Source: Thinopyrum elongatum (Eukaryota; Streptophyta; Magnoliopsida; Poales; Poaceae). From it: a DNA stretch of 64,000 bases. The position numbers and the translations under genes were made by a program. The notes beneath the pieces are model-generated. The model was not told where the DNA came from. It worked only from the letters and a program-made list of their open reading frames with translations, and did no database searches. Below are positions 35,188-47,363 of the stretch, piece by piece (within the stretch, counting starts at the first letter, position 1; every line of letters starts with the position of its first letter). The stretch is taken from positions 339,851,307 through 339,915,306 of the forward strand of contig CM022299.1 in assembly GCA_011799875.1 (NCBI GenBank), given 5' to 3'.

Positions 35188-36553
35188 TTAGCTGTCATAA
35201 ATGCTTCTTGTAGTACTCCATGGTATGCTGACTATGCCAATTATATTGTTGCTAAATTTTTACCACCTAGTTTCACATACCGACAAAAGAAAAAGTTTTT
35301 CTGTGATTTAAGACATTACTTCTGGGATGACCCACACCTTTATAAAGGAGTAGATGGTGTTATTAGACATTATGTACCTGAGCATGAACAGGAATAGATC
35401 CTACACAAGTGTCACTCCGAGGCCTACGGAGGACACCATGCTAGAGATAGAACTGCACATAAGGTATTACAATCTGGTTTTTATTGGACTACTCTTTTCA
35501 AGGATGCTCATAAGTTTGTCTTGTCTTGTGATGAATGTCAAAGATTGGTAATATTAGTAGACATCAGGAAATGCCTATGAATTATTCACTTGTTATTGAA
35601 CCATTTGATGTTTGGGTATTTGATTATATGGGACCTTTTCCTTCCTCTAATGGGTATACACATATTTTGGTTGTTGTTGATTATGTTACTAAGTGGGTAG
35701 AAGCTATTCCATCTAGTAGTGCTGATCATAACACCTCCATTAAAATGCTTAAAGAAGTCATTTTCCCAAGGTTTGGAGTCCCTAGATATTTAATGACTGA
35801 TGGTGGTTCACACTTTATTCATGGTGCTTTCCGTAAATTGCTTGCTAAATATGTTGTTAACCATAGAATTGCATCTCCATATCACCCTCAATCTAGTGGT
35901 CAAGTAGAATTATGTAACCGAGAAATAAAGTTGGTTTTGCAAAAGAGTGTTAATAGATCCAAAAGAATTGGTCTAAGAAACTTGCTGATGCACTTTGGGC
36001 TTATAGAACTGCTTATAAAAACCCTATGGGAATGTCTCCATATAAAATGGTTTATGGGAAAGCATGTCACTTACCTCTTGAACTAGAACATAAAGCTTAT
36101 TGGGCAATCAAAGAGCTCAACTATGATTTCAAACTTGCCGGTGAGAAGAGGTTATTTGACATTAGCTCACTTGATGAATGAAGAACCCAAGCCTATGAGA
36201 ATGCCAAATTGTTTAAAGAGAAAGTTAAAAGATGGCATGACAAAAGGATACAAAAGCGTGAATTTAATGTAGGTGGCCATGTCTTGCTTTACAATTCTCG
36301 TTTAAGATTTTTTGCAGGAAAGCTTCTCTCTAAATGGGAAGGGCCTTACATTATTAAGGAAGTTTATCATTCCGGTGCCATCAAGATCAACAACACCGAG
36401 GGCAATAACCCGAAGGTGCTAAACGGGCAAAGAATCAAACATTATATCTCAGGTACTCCCATAAATGTTGAAACCAATATTATTAACACCATAACACCGG
36501 AGGAGTACATAAGGGATATCTACCAGAACGCTCCAGACTCCGAAAAGGAATAG
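35188..36553 (+). pseudogene. S1 integrase
   Basis: The zinc-binding region (GGHHARDRTAHK, CDECQR) is followed by the core: [24 protein letters not shown] and [16 protein letters not shown], so the D,D,E triad is kept. The C-terminal part is [15 protein letters not shown]...KWEGPYII. Damage: TAG near 35396-35398, a one-base loss near 35542 (agattgg where S3-type sequence has agaattgg), a one-base loss near 35958, and TGA at 36178-36180. The frame ends at 36551-36553. It would insert the cDNA. Confidence 0.85.
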
Positions 36554-38972
36554 GTATGTGATACGGTAAGTAAACCGACTCCAAAAAAATTCCAAAAGCA
36601 ATTTTACTCCATTTTGGAATATTTAAAAAATTAGGAAAATAAAAAGTAGTCCGAAAAGCGCACGAGGAGGCGACAAGCCTTGGGGGCGTGCCCTACCCCC
36701 CTGGGCGCGCCTCCCAGGCTTGTGGCCACCTCGTGTGCCCTCCGGACTCCGTTTTTTTGTAGTACACTTCTTTTGGTTGGTAAAAATTCATTATATAATC
36801 TCCCGAAAGTTTTGACCACCGTACCACGGCAATATCCCCTGTTTTTGTTTTGATCTATTTTCTGCCAGAGTTTTCAAGGCCAGGCATCATGTCTTCCTCC
36901 TCCTCCAACAATTTGGACGACGATGCTTGGTGTATGCAGATGGAACTCAGAAGGGCGGAGGCCGAGGAAGTCACGATGGAAGAAGATGAAGGGGATTAAC
37001 TTGAGGTCCACCCTCCGACTTCAGAGAGAGGCACTCTGGCTGGAATCTCCATGATTCCAAATCCCCATCAAGCAATAGGGACTACAAGCAACCATGAAGG
37101 CCAACAGATACAAGAAGGACTTCCCCCTAGGAGGCCCTTACACAGGTCAGAACAACTTTCATAATTTGGTTCATAATTATGGAGTGGAGAATACTCCTCG
37201 TACACATATACCCTCCAATTGGGATATATCCCGTCCAAGTAAAAGTGGTGTAGGGAAAAGCTCATGGTGGCCTGAAAATAAGCATCTTTTATAGGAAATT
37301 CAGAAGAATGCAAATATGCTACAACGTGTACTTAGAGAATTGTAGGATCTGAAGGGTAGTTTAATCAAGCTGACAGAAACCTCATCATCACCACCTTCGA
37401 AGAAAGAGACTTAAGTACATGGGTATGGGCACTCCCCTTGGCTAGTGCCAAGCTTGGGGGAAGTGCCCCGGTATCGTATCACCATCACACCTTTACCTTT
37501 ATCATTTTTCTTAGTTCGATCCTTTTGGTTATATCTTGGTTTAGTAGAATAAGGTTTTTAGTATGATCTAGCTTTGAGTTTTGCTTTGTGTTCCTTCTAT
37601 GTAATCGAGTTCGAGAGTTATATAATAAAGATTAGTTTTGAGTTGAGAGCTTTGCTTTCTTGCTATGGTCTTGAGTAAAAGAAATAAAGAATAAAAGAAA
37701 TAAAAAGATTATATAATGATCTTATGGAAAGTGATGACTTCACATATAAGAAGTATGTCGCATGAAATTTGTTGGGAGTTGACAAACATAGTTTTGGTCA
37801 TTGTTGCAATTAATAGGAAGTAATAAAGAAAGAGATGTCTCACATATAAATACACTATATCTTGGACATCTTTTGTGATTGTGAGCACTCATTAAAATAT
37901 TATATGCTAAAATGTTGATGTTGGACAAGGAAGACAACATAATGGGTTATGTTTCTTTATATCCGAATAGAAGTTATATTGTCATGGATCCTCCAACATG
38001 TTGAGCTTGCTTCTCATCCTATGCTAGCCAAATCTTTTTGCACTAAGTAGAGATACTACTTGTGCATCCAAAATCCCTCAACCCAATTTTGCCATGAGAG
38101 TCCACCATACCTACCTATGGATTGAGTAAGATCCTTCAAGTAAGTTGTCATCGGTGCAAGCAATAAAAATTGCTCTCTAAATATGTATGATCTTTTAGTG
38201 TGAGGAAAATAAGCTTTATACGAACTTGTGATATGGAATAAATAAAAGCGACGGACTGTATAATAAAGTTCTTTATCACAAACGGCAATATAAAGTGACG
38301 TTCTTTTGCATTAAGATTTTGTGCATCCAACCATAAAAGCGCATGACAACCTCTGCTTTCCTCTGCGAAGGGCCTATCTTTTATTTACCTCCTACCCTTA
38401 TACAAGAGTCATGGTGATCATCACCTCTTCTTTTTTATACTTTTATTTTTGGCAAGCACTATATGTTGGGGAAGATACAGATATATATATCCACTCGGAT
38501 GTAGATATTCATGAACTATTATTGTTGACGTTCCCCTTGAGGTAAAAGGTTGGGAGGCGAAGTTATAAGCCCCTATCTTTCTCTGTGTCCAATTGAAGCT
38601 TTGATCTCATAAGTATCGCATGAGTGTTAGCAATTATGAAAGACTAAATGATGGTTGAGCATGTGAAACTTGCTATATGAAAGCTCTTACATTGACTCTT
38701 TCCGATATTATGATAAATTGCAATTGTTTCAATGACCAAGATCATAGTTTGTTGGTTTTCAATAAAGTTCTTGATTCATACTTTACCTTGTGAATGAATT
38801 GTTACTTTAGCATAAGAAATTATATGACAATACATGTTGCTGTTCTAAAGATGATCATGATGCCCTTATGTCCGTATTTTAATTTATCGACACCTCTATC
38901 TCTAAACATGTGGACATGATTATCGATTTCGGTTTCCGCTTGAGGACAAGCGAGGTCTAAGCTTGGGGGAGT
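36554..38972 (+). other. S1 3' non-coding region and polypurine tract
   Basis: Contains an outer/inner hairpin at 36661-36735, a short frame at 36889-36999, a polypurine-like aagcttggggg at 37450-37460 within a hairpin, and the true tract aagcttgggggagt at 38959-38972. Otherwise AT-rich and without supported coding sequence. The same order recurs in S3. Confidence 0.7.
36889..36999 (+). pseudogene. S1 copy of a small 3' open frame, truncated
   Basis: MSSSSSNNLDDDAWCMQMEL, 36 residues to TAA. It matches the start of the frame at 62427 in S3 (both have a serine-rich start then DAW..MKMEL-like residues), which continues about 130 residues. Following sequence in S1 is scrambled by stops and shifts. 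Function unknown. Confidence 0.5.
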
Positions 38973-39798
38973 TGAAACATCCATTTTGCATCATGCTTTT
39001 ATGTTGATATTTATTGCATTATGGGCTGTTATTACACATTATGGTACAATACTTATGCCTTTTCTCTCTTATTTTGAAAGGTTTACACAAAGAGGGACAA
39101 TGCCGGCAGCTGGAATTCTGGACCGGAAAGGAGCAAATCTGAGAGACCTATTATGCACAACTCCAAAAGTCCTGAAAATTTACGGAGAATTATTTTGGAA
39201 TATATAAGAATTATTGGGCAAAGAAAATACCAGAGGGGACCCACCAGGTGGGCACAAGCCTGGGGGGCACGCCCTACCCCCTGGGCGCGCCCCTAGGGCT
39301 TGTGGGCCCCCTGGCAGGTCTCCGGTGTCCATCTTCTGCTATATGAAGGGTTTTTACCTGGAAAAAAATCATAAGGAAGCTTTCGAGACGAAGCGTCGCC
39401 GTCTCGAGGCGGAACCTGGGCAAAAGCAATCTAGGGCTCCGGCGGAGCTGTTCTGCCGGGGAAACTTCCCTCTGGGAGGTGGGAATCGAAGCCATCGTCA
39501 TCACCAACGATCCTCTCATCGAGAGGGGGCCAATATCCATCAACATCTTCACCAGCACCATCTCCTCTCAAACCTTAGATCATCTCTTGTATTCAATCTT
39601 TATCTCAAAACCTCAGATTGGTACCTGTGGGTTGCTAGTAGTGTTGATTACTCCTTGTAGTTGATGCTAGTTGGTTTATTTGGTGGAAGATCATATGTTC
39701 AGGTCCTTAATGATATTCAATACCCCTCTGATCTTGGACATGAATATGCTTTGTGAGTAGTTACGTTTGTTCCTGAGGACATGGGAGAAGTCTTGTTA
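38973..39798 (+). repeat. S1 3' LTR, first 826 bp
   Basis: Begins TGAAACATCC (the other LTR has TGATACGTCC) after the polypurine tract and matches 20258-21086. It stops at ...gtcttgtta, where CACTA-A begins. In the 5' LTR the same place continues taagtaatcatg, so the rest of this LTR should follow CACTA-A's right end. Confidence 0.85.
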
Positions 39799-39949
39799 CA
39801 CTACTGCAGGATGCTGGTAACGCGACACTACAATCAGAGACCCTTCGACGAAACTGTGTGCGATGCATTAATCGCAAATAGTGATGTAAAAATACCGTCA
39901 AAAAAGATGCAAAACATTTATGATGGTGGATACATCAAACACGGTTTAG

Positions 39950-40340
39950 ATTTTAGGTGCGTGTGCGATGCGGGGCATACGGTTGATCCATACGAACTGT
40001 TTGCGATGAGATAGAACCACAAAAACGGGCAGCTAGATCAAGGTGTGGGCGATATACGGCATAAAGTTCACCTCGATAAACTATTTGTGATGAGGCGGAA
40101 CTACAGAAACGGGCAGCCAGATGAAGGTGTGTGCGATATACAGCATACAATTCACTCGGATGATCTGTTTGTGATTAGGCAACACAAAAGAAACGGTCAC
40201 CCCGATGAATGTGTGTGCGATATACGGCATACAGTTCACTCGGATGAACTGTTTGCGTTGAGCCAAGAGAACAGAAACGGTTCAACTTAACAAGATGTGT
40301 GTGATATGCAGCAAACAGGTCTGCAATCGGAAATGTGTGG
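39950..40340. repeat. 84-bp subterminal tandem repeat of CACTA-A
   Basis: gtgtgcgat (or gtgggcgat, gtgtgtgat) starts at 39961, 40045, 40129, 40213 and 40297, an exact 84-bp period. Each unit also has a gcatacggtt/gcatacaatt block, actgtttgcgatga and aaacgg. Because 84 is a multiple of three, long open frames arise on both strands; they are not genes. Confidence 0.85.
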
Positions 40341-40661
40341 GAAGACGGATAACAACACAGACAATTCCTGTTAACAAGCCATGTGTGTTGTGAGCAAATG
40401 ATTGCTGGTATACAATTGTGAGTGATTGATGAAAACATCACCGACGGGTTCCATTGTTTAGTCCGTGTGCGATGTGATTTGCTCTGTTCGCACAACATCT
40501 ACGCTCTGTCTACAGAGCATCAACATATATACTTAAAAAGACAACATTGCATAACCAAATTAAGCATACAATTACACAAGTGACTACACACATAACATTT
40601 CCACACACCAAAGTAAGCAATTACATGCATACTAAACTTGGAGAAACGAGGATCTAATCAT

Positions 40662-41333
40662 CTACTTCTTGTTGCGATGATGCTTGCCATTGCTCTGCTT
40701 CTGGCTGGATCCCTGGCCGTTTTGGGGAAGGAGGCACTTCCTCATGTCAACGATCCGCCTGTACGTCTCGTAGCTCGTGTACACCTCCTTGGCCTTGACG
40801 TGAGCTTTGTCAAGTTTCTCCATCCAGGCCGAGTGCCACGCACGCTTGTCCTTGTTGCAGGAATCCTTCATGTCTCTGTATTAGGGGTCGATGATGGCCT
40901 CAGCGAGGTGAACCAGTGAGTCCTTCTCATGCTCGTTGCTGCCCCAGATCTTGTATTGGCCCTCAATGTCGACAAGATTCTGGCAGGCGATGCCCGAATT
41001 CTTGAGCACCTTTACATCGTTGGTGATGTCGACCGTAGCGAACATGTAGTGGGGGCTATTTACAAATCTGGCGAAATGCTCGCAAGGCCTTGTGGCCAGG
41101 CAGTAGTGGTAGACGAGGACGTGATGGCGCACACACATCTGGGCGATGACGACCTTGGGACGAGACTCGACACGAGCGCGGGTGTACTTGAGGTCGAACC
41201 CGACCACCTTGTACTTCTCCTCAGCAAGCAACAGCTCCATGATGTGGATGGAGTGCTCCACCCAGACCGGGTTGTTGGTGTACGCCACCGAGAGCTCTGT
41301 GAACCTTCTGTGGGTGTCCACCATGGCATGCAT
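40662..41333 (-). pseudogene. 3'-5' exonuclease-like (DEDD/WRN-type) gene copy
   Basis: A frame from ATG 41331-41333 runs 223 residues, broken by TAA at 40881-40883. It resembles plant RNase D/WRN-type exonuclease-like proteins: KYKVVGFDLKY (motif I region, residues 41-50), HVLVYHYCLA, ATVDITNDVKVLK (motif II region), CQNLVDIEGQYKIWG, and a basic KQSNGKHHRNKK tail. Motif I in this family is D-x-E, and here it is D47-L-K49, so a catalytic acid is lost. The family trims nucleic acids from 3' ends. Its position between CACTA-A subterminal repeats and the G2 insertion suggests a captured copy. The gene may extend upstream toward 41524, but I cannot read a further exon. Confidence 0.55.
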
Positions 41334-41524
41334 GGTGAACTGCTACTTGTCGTCGGCAGCTGCTCGGAGCGCCATTGGAGCCGCGCAGGATACCCTCTAA
41401 GAATTTTTCGTGGTGGGTGTGCTTCTTGCAATAGTGGGACGCGATCAAAAGGTTGAAGAGACACAGGGGTTAAATGGCCACTATAATAAATGGGGGCCGA
41501 CTGGCCTGTAATCGTCACGTCTTG

Positions 41525-42892
41525 TGTAGCGACCCGACCTGAATGGATCGAAGTCTCTGTGCATAAGTGTCATCCCTGGATCGGTAATGCTGACACACAC
41601 AGTACTCGAATGATTTATACCAGAGTGCAATCACACACTTATTACATCGAATGTCTCAAAAGAGAACTTATTACAATAAATATGGCGTAAGGCCATCTAA
41701 ATAAGATAACAGCGGAAGGCTTGGAAGATAAAATGAGTCCATCAACTCCAACGGCATAACTGAGTGCATGACAACGACCTAGCGCACCTTACTCTTTGTC
41801 TGAAAAGTCTGCAACATGATATGTTGCAGCCCGAAATGGGTCAGCACATGGAATATGCTGGCAATATAACACAGTAGAGCAAGGAACAGAAAATTGCTAT
41901 CACTACATGCATATATGGCTGGTGGAAGGCTCTAGGGTTATATTGTTTTGCGAAAAGCAAAATTTTCCCTACAACAAAGGAATAAATTTTTATTTACTAC
42001 TGAGTTTGTTGAAAACATTGAGAAGGTAAACCCCCTCTCAATCCCAATTAAAGGTAATCATTAAACCCAACAAATTAATTTAGAGTGATGAGATCAAATC
42101 AATAATTCAAATACCAGATACTCAAGATGTCCATAACCGGGGACACGGCTAACCATGATTAGTTTGTACACTCTGCAGAGGTTTGTGCACTTTTCCCCAC
42201 AAGATCTCCTCCGTTGGATTTCTCGCACTACATGGTGTTTGAGAAACGGATGACCGAGACACAGTCTTTCAGAAGCATTAACTCTAACCCTGGGTAGACA
42301 GTACCAACCTACCTCCCCTACATCTGCTAGCCTACCACTGGAAGAGGTCATGCAACATACTCAACTATGCTAGAGCCCATAATAGCTTGTGGCTGCACAC
42401 GGAAGTTTCTAGCATGAATAATCTTATGATCCCTTTGAGCCTGGGTGGCGAACCAAAAAGACAATACTGGTATATCCCCAGGTGCCTGCAACCAATCCAC
42501 CCAGATGTGTGTTTAAGTAGCCACCTTAAGTTAACCATTAATTAACAATCTCACATCTGTCATGGATACACTCAAAACCCAATCCACGTCTACGAGCATA
42601 GCATGGCAATATAAGCATAACATAGAAGTAACTCCCAAGGGTTTGATAATAAAGGGCAATAGGTTCTACCTCATCATCTACTTCCCAATACCCACAAGTT
42701 AATCACATCCTAATCATGCAGTGTTTGAGGATTGAAACTAATGCATAAAAACTGGGTATGAAAGAAGTATGATCAATGTGTTACTTGCCTTGCTGACGAT
42801 CTACAAATCCTAGAGACTCGTAGTAGCACGCTTCGCACTCCGGGTACTCTATCGCAAACAAACAAGCATACCATAAGCACTCAACTAGAAGC
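41525..42892 (-). repeat. G2 truncated 3' LTR (U5 end only)
   Basis: Matches 48215-49586 nearly base for base, then breaks at ctagaagc and continues as pol sequence. It therefore lacks U3, the TATA region and the first part of U5, about 1330 bp of the LTR. Confidence 0.85.
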
Positions 42893-44783
42893 CGCTAGGG
42901 ACTATCTCCAAAGGAAACTCCCTGAGATCTTTGGCTAACTCCTTTGGTAATCCTCTGCGTATGAGGGTATTGACTTAACTCTTCCGGCTCAAAGCGTCTG
43001 CTACGACATTGGCCTTTCCTGGGTGATAATGCAACTTCATGTCATAATCCTTTATAAGCTCCAACCATCTCCTCTGCCTGAGATTCAGCTCCTTCTGTGT
43101 GAAAATGTACTTCAAACTCTTATGATCCGTGTACACATCACAACGATTCCCAATAAGAAAATGTCTCCAGGTCTTGAGTGCATGAACTACAGCTGCTAAC
43201 TCCAAATCATGCGTGGCATAATTCAACTCATGCGGTCGAAGCTGACGTGAGGCATATGAGACAAGTTTTCCGTCCTGCATAAGTACACCTCCAAGTCCTA
43301 AGCGAGAAGCGTCGCAATACACTTGGAAATCCTTGCGTATATCTGGCAGAATCAGTACTGGGGCTGTAACCAAACGTTTCTTCAGCTCCTAAAAACTTGC
43401 CTCAGATTCATCTGTCCATTTGAATTTGGTGTCCTTCTTCAGTAACTCCGTCATAGGCTTCGCAATCTTCGAAAAATTCTCAATAAATCTCCGATAATAT
43501 CCTGCAAGTCCAAGAAAGCTGCGGATCTTCCCAACTGAGGTGGGTGCCAACCACTCAGTGACTGACTGAACCTTGGTGGGGTCTACTGCTATACCTTCTC
43601 CTGATATAACATGTCCAAGAAATCCAACTTCCTTCAACCAAAACTCACATTTGCTGAACTTGGCATACAACTGATGTTCCCTAAGCTTCTCGAGAACCAA
43701 ACGCAAATGTTCCTTGTGCTCCTCTTCATTCTTCGAGTATACCAAGATATCATCAATGAATACTACGACAAACTTATCCAAGAACTCCATGAACACTTTA
43801 TTCATCATACTCATAAAATAGGCGGGGGCATTAGTTAATCCAAATGACATAACCGTATACTCATATAGCCCATACCTGGTGGTGAAGGCTGTCTTAGGTA
43901 TATCCTGTTCTCGGATCTTCAACTGGTGGTATACTGATCTCAGATCGATCTTAGAGAATAGTTTAGCTCCTTGCAACTGATCAAACAAATCATTAATCAT
44001 CGGCAGTGGGTACTTGTTCTTAATCGTCACTTCATTCAATGCACGATAATCAACAACCATTCTCAATGATCCATCCTTCTTCTCAACTAAAAGCACTGGT
44101 GCTCCCCACGGTGATGAACTTCGTCGAATGTAACCTTTCTCCAATAACTCCTTGATCTGCTTCTTAATCTCCTCCAGATCATTTGCGGGCATCCGGTATG
44201 GTCTCTTCGATATTGGTCCGGTGCCTGGCAACAGCTCTATCAAAAACTCAATGTCTCGATCCGGCGGCATGCCTGGTAACTCCTCTGGAAATACATCTGG
44301 GTAATCCTTCACTACTGGCACTTCCTCCTGAACAACTCCTGAGAGGGAATTTACTTGTGTCCTCTTTGGCGCATGCCTGGATACATACTTAATCCTTTTT
44401 CCCTCCGGGGTGGTGAGTAGAATTGACCTACTGGTACAGTCAATGTTTCCTCCATACTTCGACAACCAATCCATGCCTAGTATTATATCCAATCCTTGTG
44501 ACTCCAAAATTATTAAGTTTGAGGGAAATACATGGCTACCAATGGTTAAGGGTAACCGATCACACCATCGGCTGGCCATATACTCTGCTCCTGGTGAGCT
44601 TACTAGCATGGGTGACCTAAGGGCTAAGGTGGGTAACTTAAACTTGTCTACAAATCCCCTTGAAACGTATGAATGCGATGCACCAGTATCAAAAAGAACG
44701 ATTACAGTAAATGACTTAACCAAAAACTTACCTATAACTGCATCTGGCTGCTCTTCAACCTCTTCCACGTTAATGTGGTTCAC
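42893..44783 (-). pseudogene. G2 protease, reverse transcriptase and RNase H; no integrase
   Basis: From ATG 44783: protease [13 protein letters not shown] (DTGA at residues 32-35) and [72 protein letters not shown] and catalytic FIDDILVYS (residues 342-350). These blocks match Tekay-type chromoviruses. TAG at 43389-43391 (expected CAG) separates RNase H ([40 protein letters not shown]). After a stop at 42975, residues VNTLI..GLPKELA of the pre-integrase spacer follow to 42893, where LTR sequence replaces integrase. Confidence 0.9.
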
Positions 44784-45194
44784 TTGTCCCCTGTTGAAAG
44801 GGTTGGGCTTCTTCCCAGAGCTTCCATTGCCATTACCATTCTTCGGTTCAGGACACTCATTGGCGTAGTGTCCAGTCTTCCCGCACTTGAAACAAGTAAT
44901 GTGACTTTGATCCTTCTAGGCGGGTGTGGCTGGGTTAGAGCGGTTCTGATTGCTGCCTGCTCCATTCCCGTTTCCATTCTTGGGGCCACTGTGGTTATGC
45001 GAACTTCCTCCATTGTGAGTATGGCCTCCATGGTTATGTGTATATCCTCCCGAGTTCGGGGTAAAATGAGGCTTCTGCTGAGCTCCTAAATTGTACTTCC
45101 CTTGTCCATACTTCCTTTTGCGGCTCTCAATCTGTTGCTGTTTCCCTTCAATCATAAGAGCCCGGTCTACCAACTCCTGGTAGTTAGCGAATGT
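44784..45194 (-). pseudogene. G2 second, partial gag 3' part
   Basis: A near-copy of 46228-46573. It reads from the middle of Gag (NYQELVDRALMIEGKQQQIE, then an asparagine-, glycine- and histidine-rich stretch) through a CCHC knuckle ([16 protein letters not shown]) into the protease frame. TAG in place of AAG in the PA-K-KD segment (near 44918-44920) interrupts it. Its upstream edge at 45194 joins LTR sequence. Confidence 0.8.
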
Positions 45195-46227
45195 TTAAGT
45201 AGCCACCTTAAGTTAACCATTAATTAACAATCTCACATCTATCATGGATACACTCAAAACCCAATCCACGTCTACGAGCATAGCATGGCAATATAAGCAT
45301 AACGTAGAAGTAACTCCCAAGGGTTTGATAATAAAGGGCAATAGGTTCTACCTCATCATCTACTTCCCAATACCCACAAGTTAATCACATCCTAATCATG
45401 CAGTGTTTGAGGATTGAAACTAATGCATAAAAACTGGGTATGAAAGAAGTATGATCAATGTGTTACTTGCCTTGCTGACGATCTGCAAATCCTAGAGACT
45501 CGTAGTAGCACGCTTCGCACTCCGGGTACTCTATCGCAAACAAACAAGCATACCATAAGCACTCAACTAGAAGCACGGGTAAAACTCAAATAAGAGATCT
45601 AACCAGAAAGTTCAACTTAAGAACTCTGGTTTGCAAATAGAATCAAATCAAACGAAGCAACGAAACTCAAACTGCGAAAGAAACAAGCTTCGATTACTAA
45701 TCTGGACTAAAGTCAAATTTTACAGTAGCAAAAACTTGTTTAAGTTGATTAAACAGAAAGAGGGCTTCGAGACGAACTCTAGGCGCTTGAATCGCCTGAT
45801 TCCGATAAACGAGCGAAAAGATAAACTAAAACGAAAAATCAGATCAGAAATCGCGAACGAAAATAATCGCGAAAAACCCTGGAAAAAGAAAAACTGACGA
45901 ACAGGCTAACTAACGAACGTTCGCTGTCTGTGACTAACGGGTGAAAACCGCTCGTTAAAACGAACGTACGAACGGGCGTTCGCTAAATAACTAAACCGGA
46001 AGAAAAAACGGGATCTAGGGTTTCTAAAAAAAACCGATCGGTTTTTACCTAAACCGAAAAAAAAACGGCGGCGGCTCCGGCGGCGAGGCGGCGGCTCCGG
46101 CGAGGCGAGGCGCTGAGGGGCGGCGGCGGGGTGCGCCGCGGCGGCGCGGGCGGCGTGCGGCGGCGGCTGCGGCTGCTGCTGCTGCTGCGGCTCGGGGTGA
46201 GGCGAAGGCGGGGGTGGCGGCGGTATT
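45195..46227 (-). repeat. LTR segment (R-U5) inside the G2 gag region
   Basis: Matches LTR positions 49205-50252. On the element's strand it begins exactly in the TATA-like box (AATACCGCC) and runs to CTTAAACA. It contains the CGAACGTTCG-rich block (45898-45985) and the GC-rich ggcggcggctg repeats. It overlaps the 3' LTR fragment by about 380 bp of LTR coordinates. Confidence 0.85.
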
Positions 46228-47164
46228 CAGGACACTCATTGGTGTAGTGTCCAGTCTTCCCGCACTTGAAACAAGTAATGTGACTTTGATCCTTCTTGGC
46301 GGGTGTGGCTGGGTTAAAGCGGTTCTGATTGCTGCCTGCTCCATTCCCGTTTCCATTCTTGGGGCCACTGTGGTTATGTGAACTTCCTCCATTGTGAGTA
46401 TGGCCTCCATGGTTATGTGTATATCCTCCCGAGTTCGGGGTAAAACGAGGCTTCTGCTGAGCTCCTGAATTGTACTTCCCTTGTCCATACTTCCTTTTGC
46501 GGCTCTCAATCTGTTGCTGTTTCCCTTCAATCATAAGAGCCCGGTCTACCAACTCCTGGTAGTTAGCGAATGTTGCTACCATCAGCTGCATGCTCATCTC
46601 ATCATTCAACCCTTCCATAAACTTCTCCTGCTTTGCGGCATCAGTGGCCACATCATCCGGGGCATAGCGAGCTAACTTACTGAACTCATCCACGTACTGC
46701 ACCACACTACGGTTTCCCTGGCGCAAGTTGCAAAACTCATGCCTCTTCATGCTCATAGCTCCAGTTGAGACATGTGCAGTGCGGAATGCTTGCTGAAACT
46801 GATCCCAGGTGACATTGGCTATAGGGAAAGTGGCTGTGTAATTCTCCCACCATGAGGTTGCGGGTCCATCCAATTGATGTGCGGCAAAACGCACCTTCTC
46901 AGCATCTGTGCATCCTGCGGTGGTCAACTCCCTTCCAATCCTGCGTAGCCAGTCATCAGCAACTATTGGCTCGGTGTTGCTGGAAAACACTGGCGGCTGC
47001 AACCTCAGAAAACGGGCTAGGTTGTCAACTGGAGGTGGGGGCGGTGGGTTGTTGTTGTTGTTGCCTTGGTTCTGGACTAGTATCTGCATCAAGGCATTCT
47101 GCTGCTGGATCAACTGTGTGATCTCCGGTGGGAAGACAAATCCGGTGTCGTGTCTCGGAGGCAT
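46228..47164 (-). pseudogene. G2 Gag (first copy), C-terminus replaced by LTR sequence
   Basis: Starts at ATG 47162-47164 (MPPRHDTGFVFPPEITQLIQ). Gag core at residues about 65-190: DDWLRRIGRELTTAGC, VRFAAHQLDGPATSWWENY, TWDQFQQAFRTAHVS and MKRHEFCNLRQGNRSVVQYV. An N/G/H-rich linker and one CCHC knuckle ([16 protein letters not shown]) follow. Immediately after the knuckle the frame enters LTR sequence at 46227 and adds about 60 arginine-, proline- and alanine-rich residues to a stop near 46049. The core is open, without stops. It would form the RNA-packaging particle. Confidence 0.85.
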
Positions 47165-47363
47165 CTGATGGGTTTAGAGGGGAGAGATTAGAATAGAGTG
47201 AGGTCTAGTGAGAAAGCACTACCCATATGCACATGAGGCAAACACATTCATATCACACCAAAATCAATTCAAGCAGGGGCATACAATCGATCTAACTATC
47301 GTTACAAAAGTGCTTGGACTACTACTATATACATGGGGAAAATACTAATGATATGGTGGTCAT

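Larger units (their letters stand above)
20258..39798 (+). mobile_element. S1: Sabrina/Athila-like Gypsy, interrupted by T1 and CACTA-A
   Basis: Complete 5' LTR (20258-21778), tRNA-Asp primer site, gag-pol in one polyprotein order, a long 3' non-coding region, a polypurine tract and the first 826 bp of the 3' LTR (38973-39798). T1 (23789-33721) splits pol and duplicates aaaac. CACTA-A starts at 39799 and duplicates tta. The element is inserted in the WHAM-like LTR after gagac (20253-20257). RT has FMDDF and the protein blocks of the Athila lineage. Multiple stops and frameshifts make it dead. Confidence 0.85.

Noticed and set aside
39781..40498. Repetitive open frames on both strands near the CACTA-A end
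   Set aside because: The 84-bp repeat is a multiple of three, so any stop-free unit gives a long frame. The peptides simply repeat with the DNA unit.
40929..41456. A 175-codon plus-strand frame
   Set aside because: It is antisense to the exonuclease-like gene, which shows recognisable conserved blocks; the plus frame shows none.
43611..44868. Plus-strand frames within G2 pol
   Set aside because: Antisense shadows of the well-supported protease and RT.
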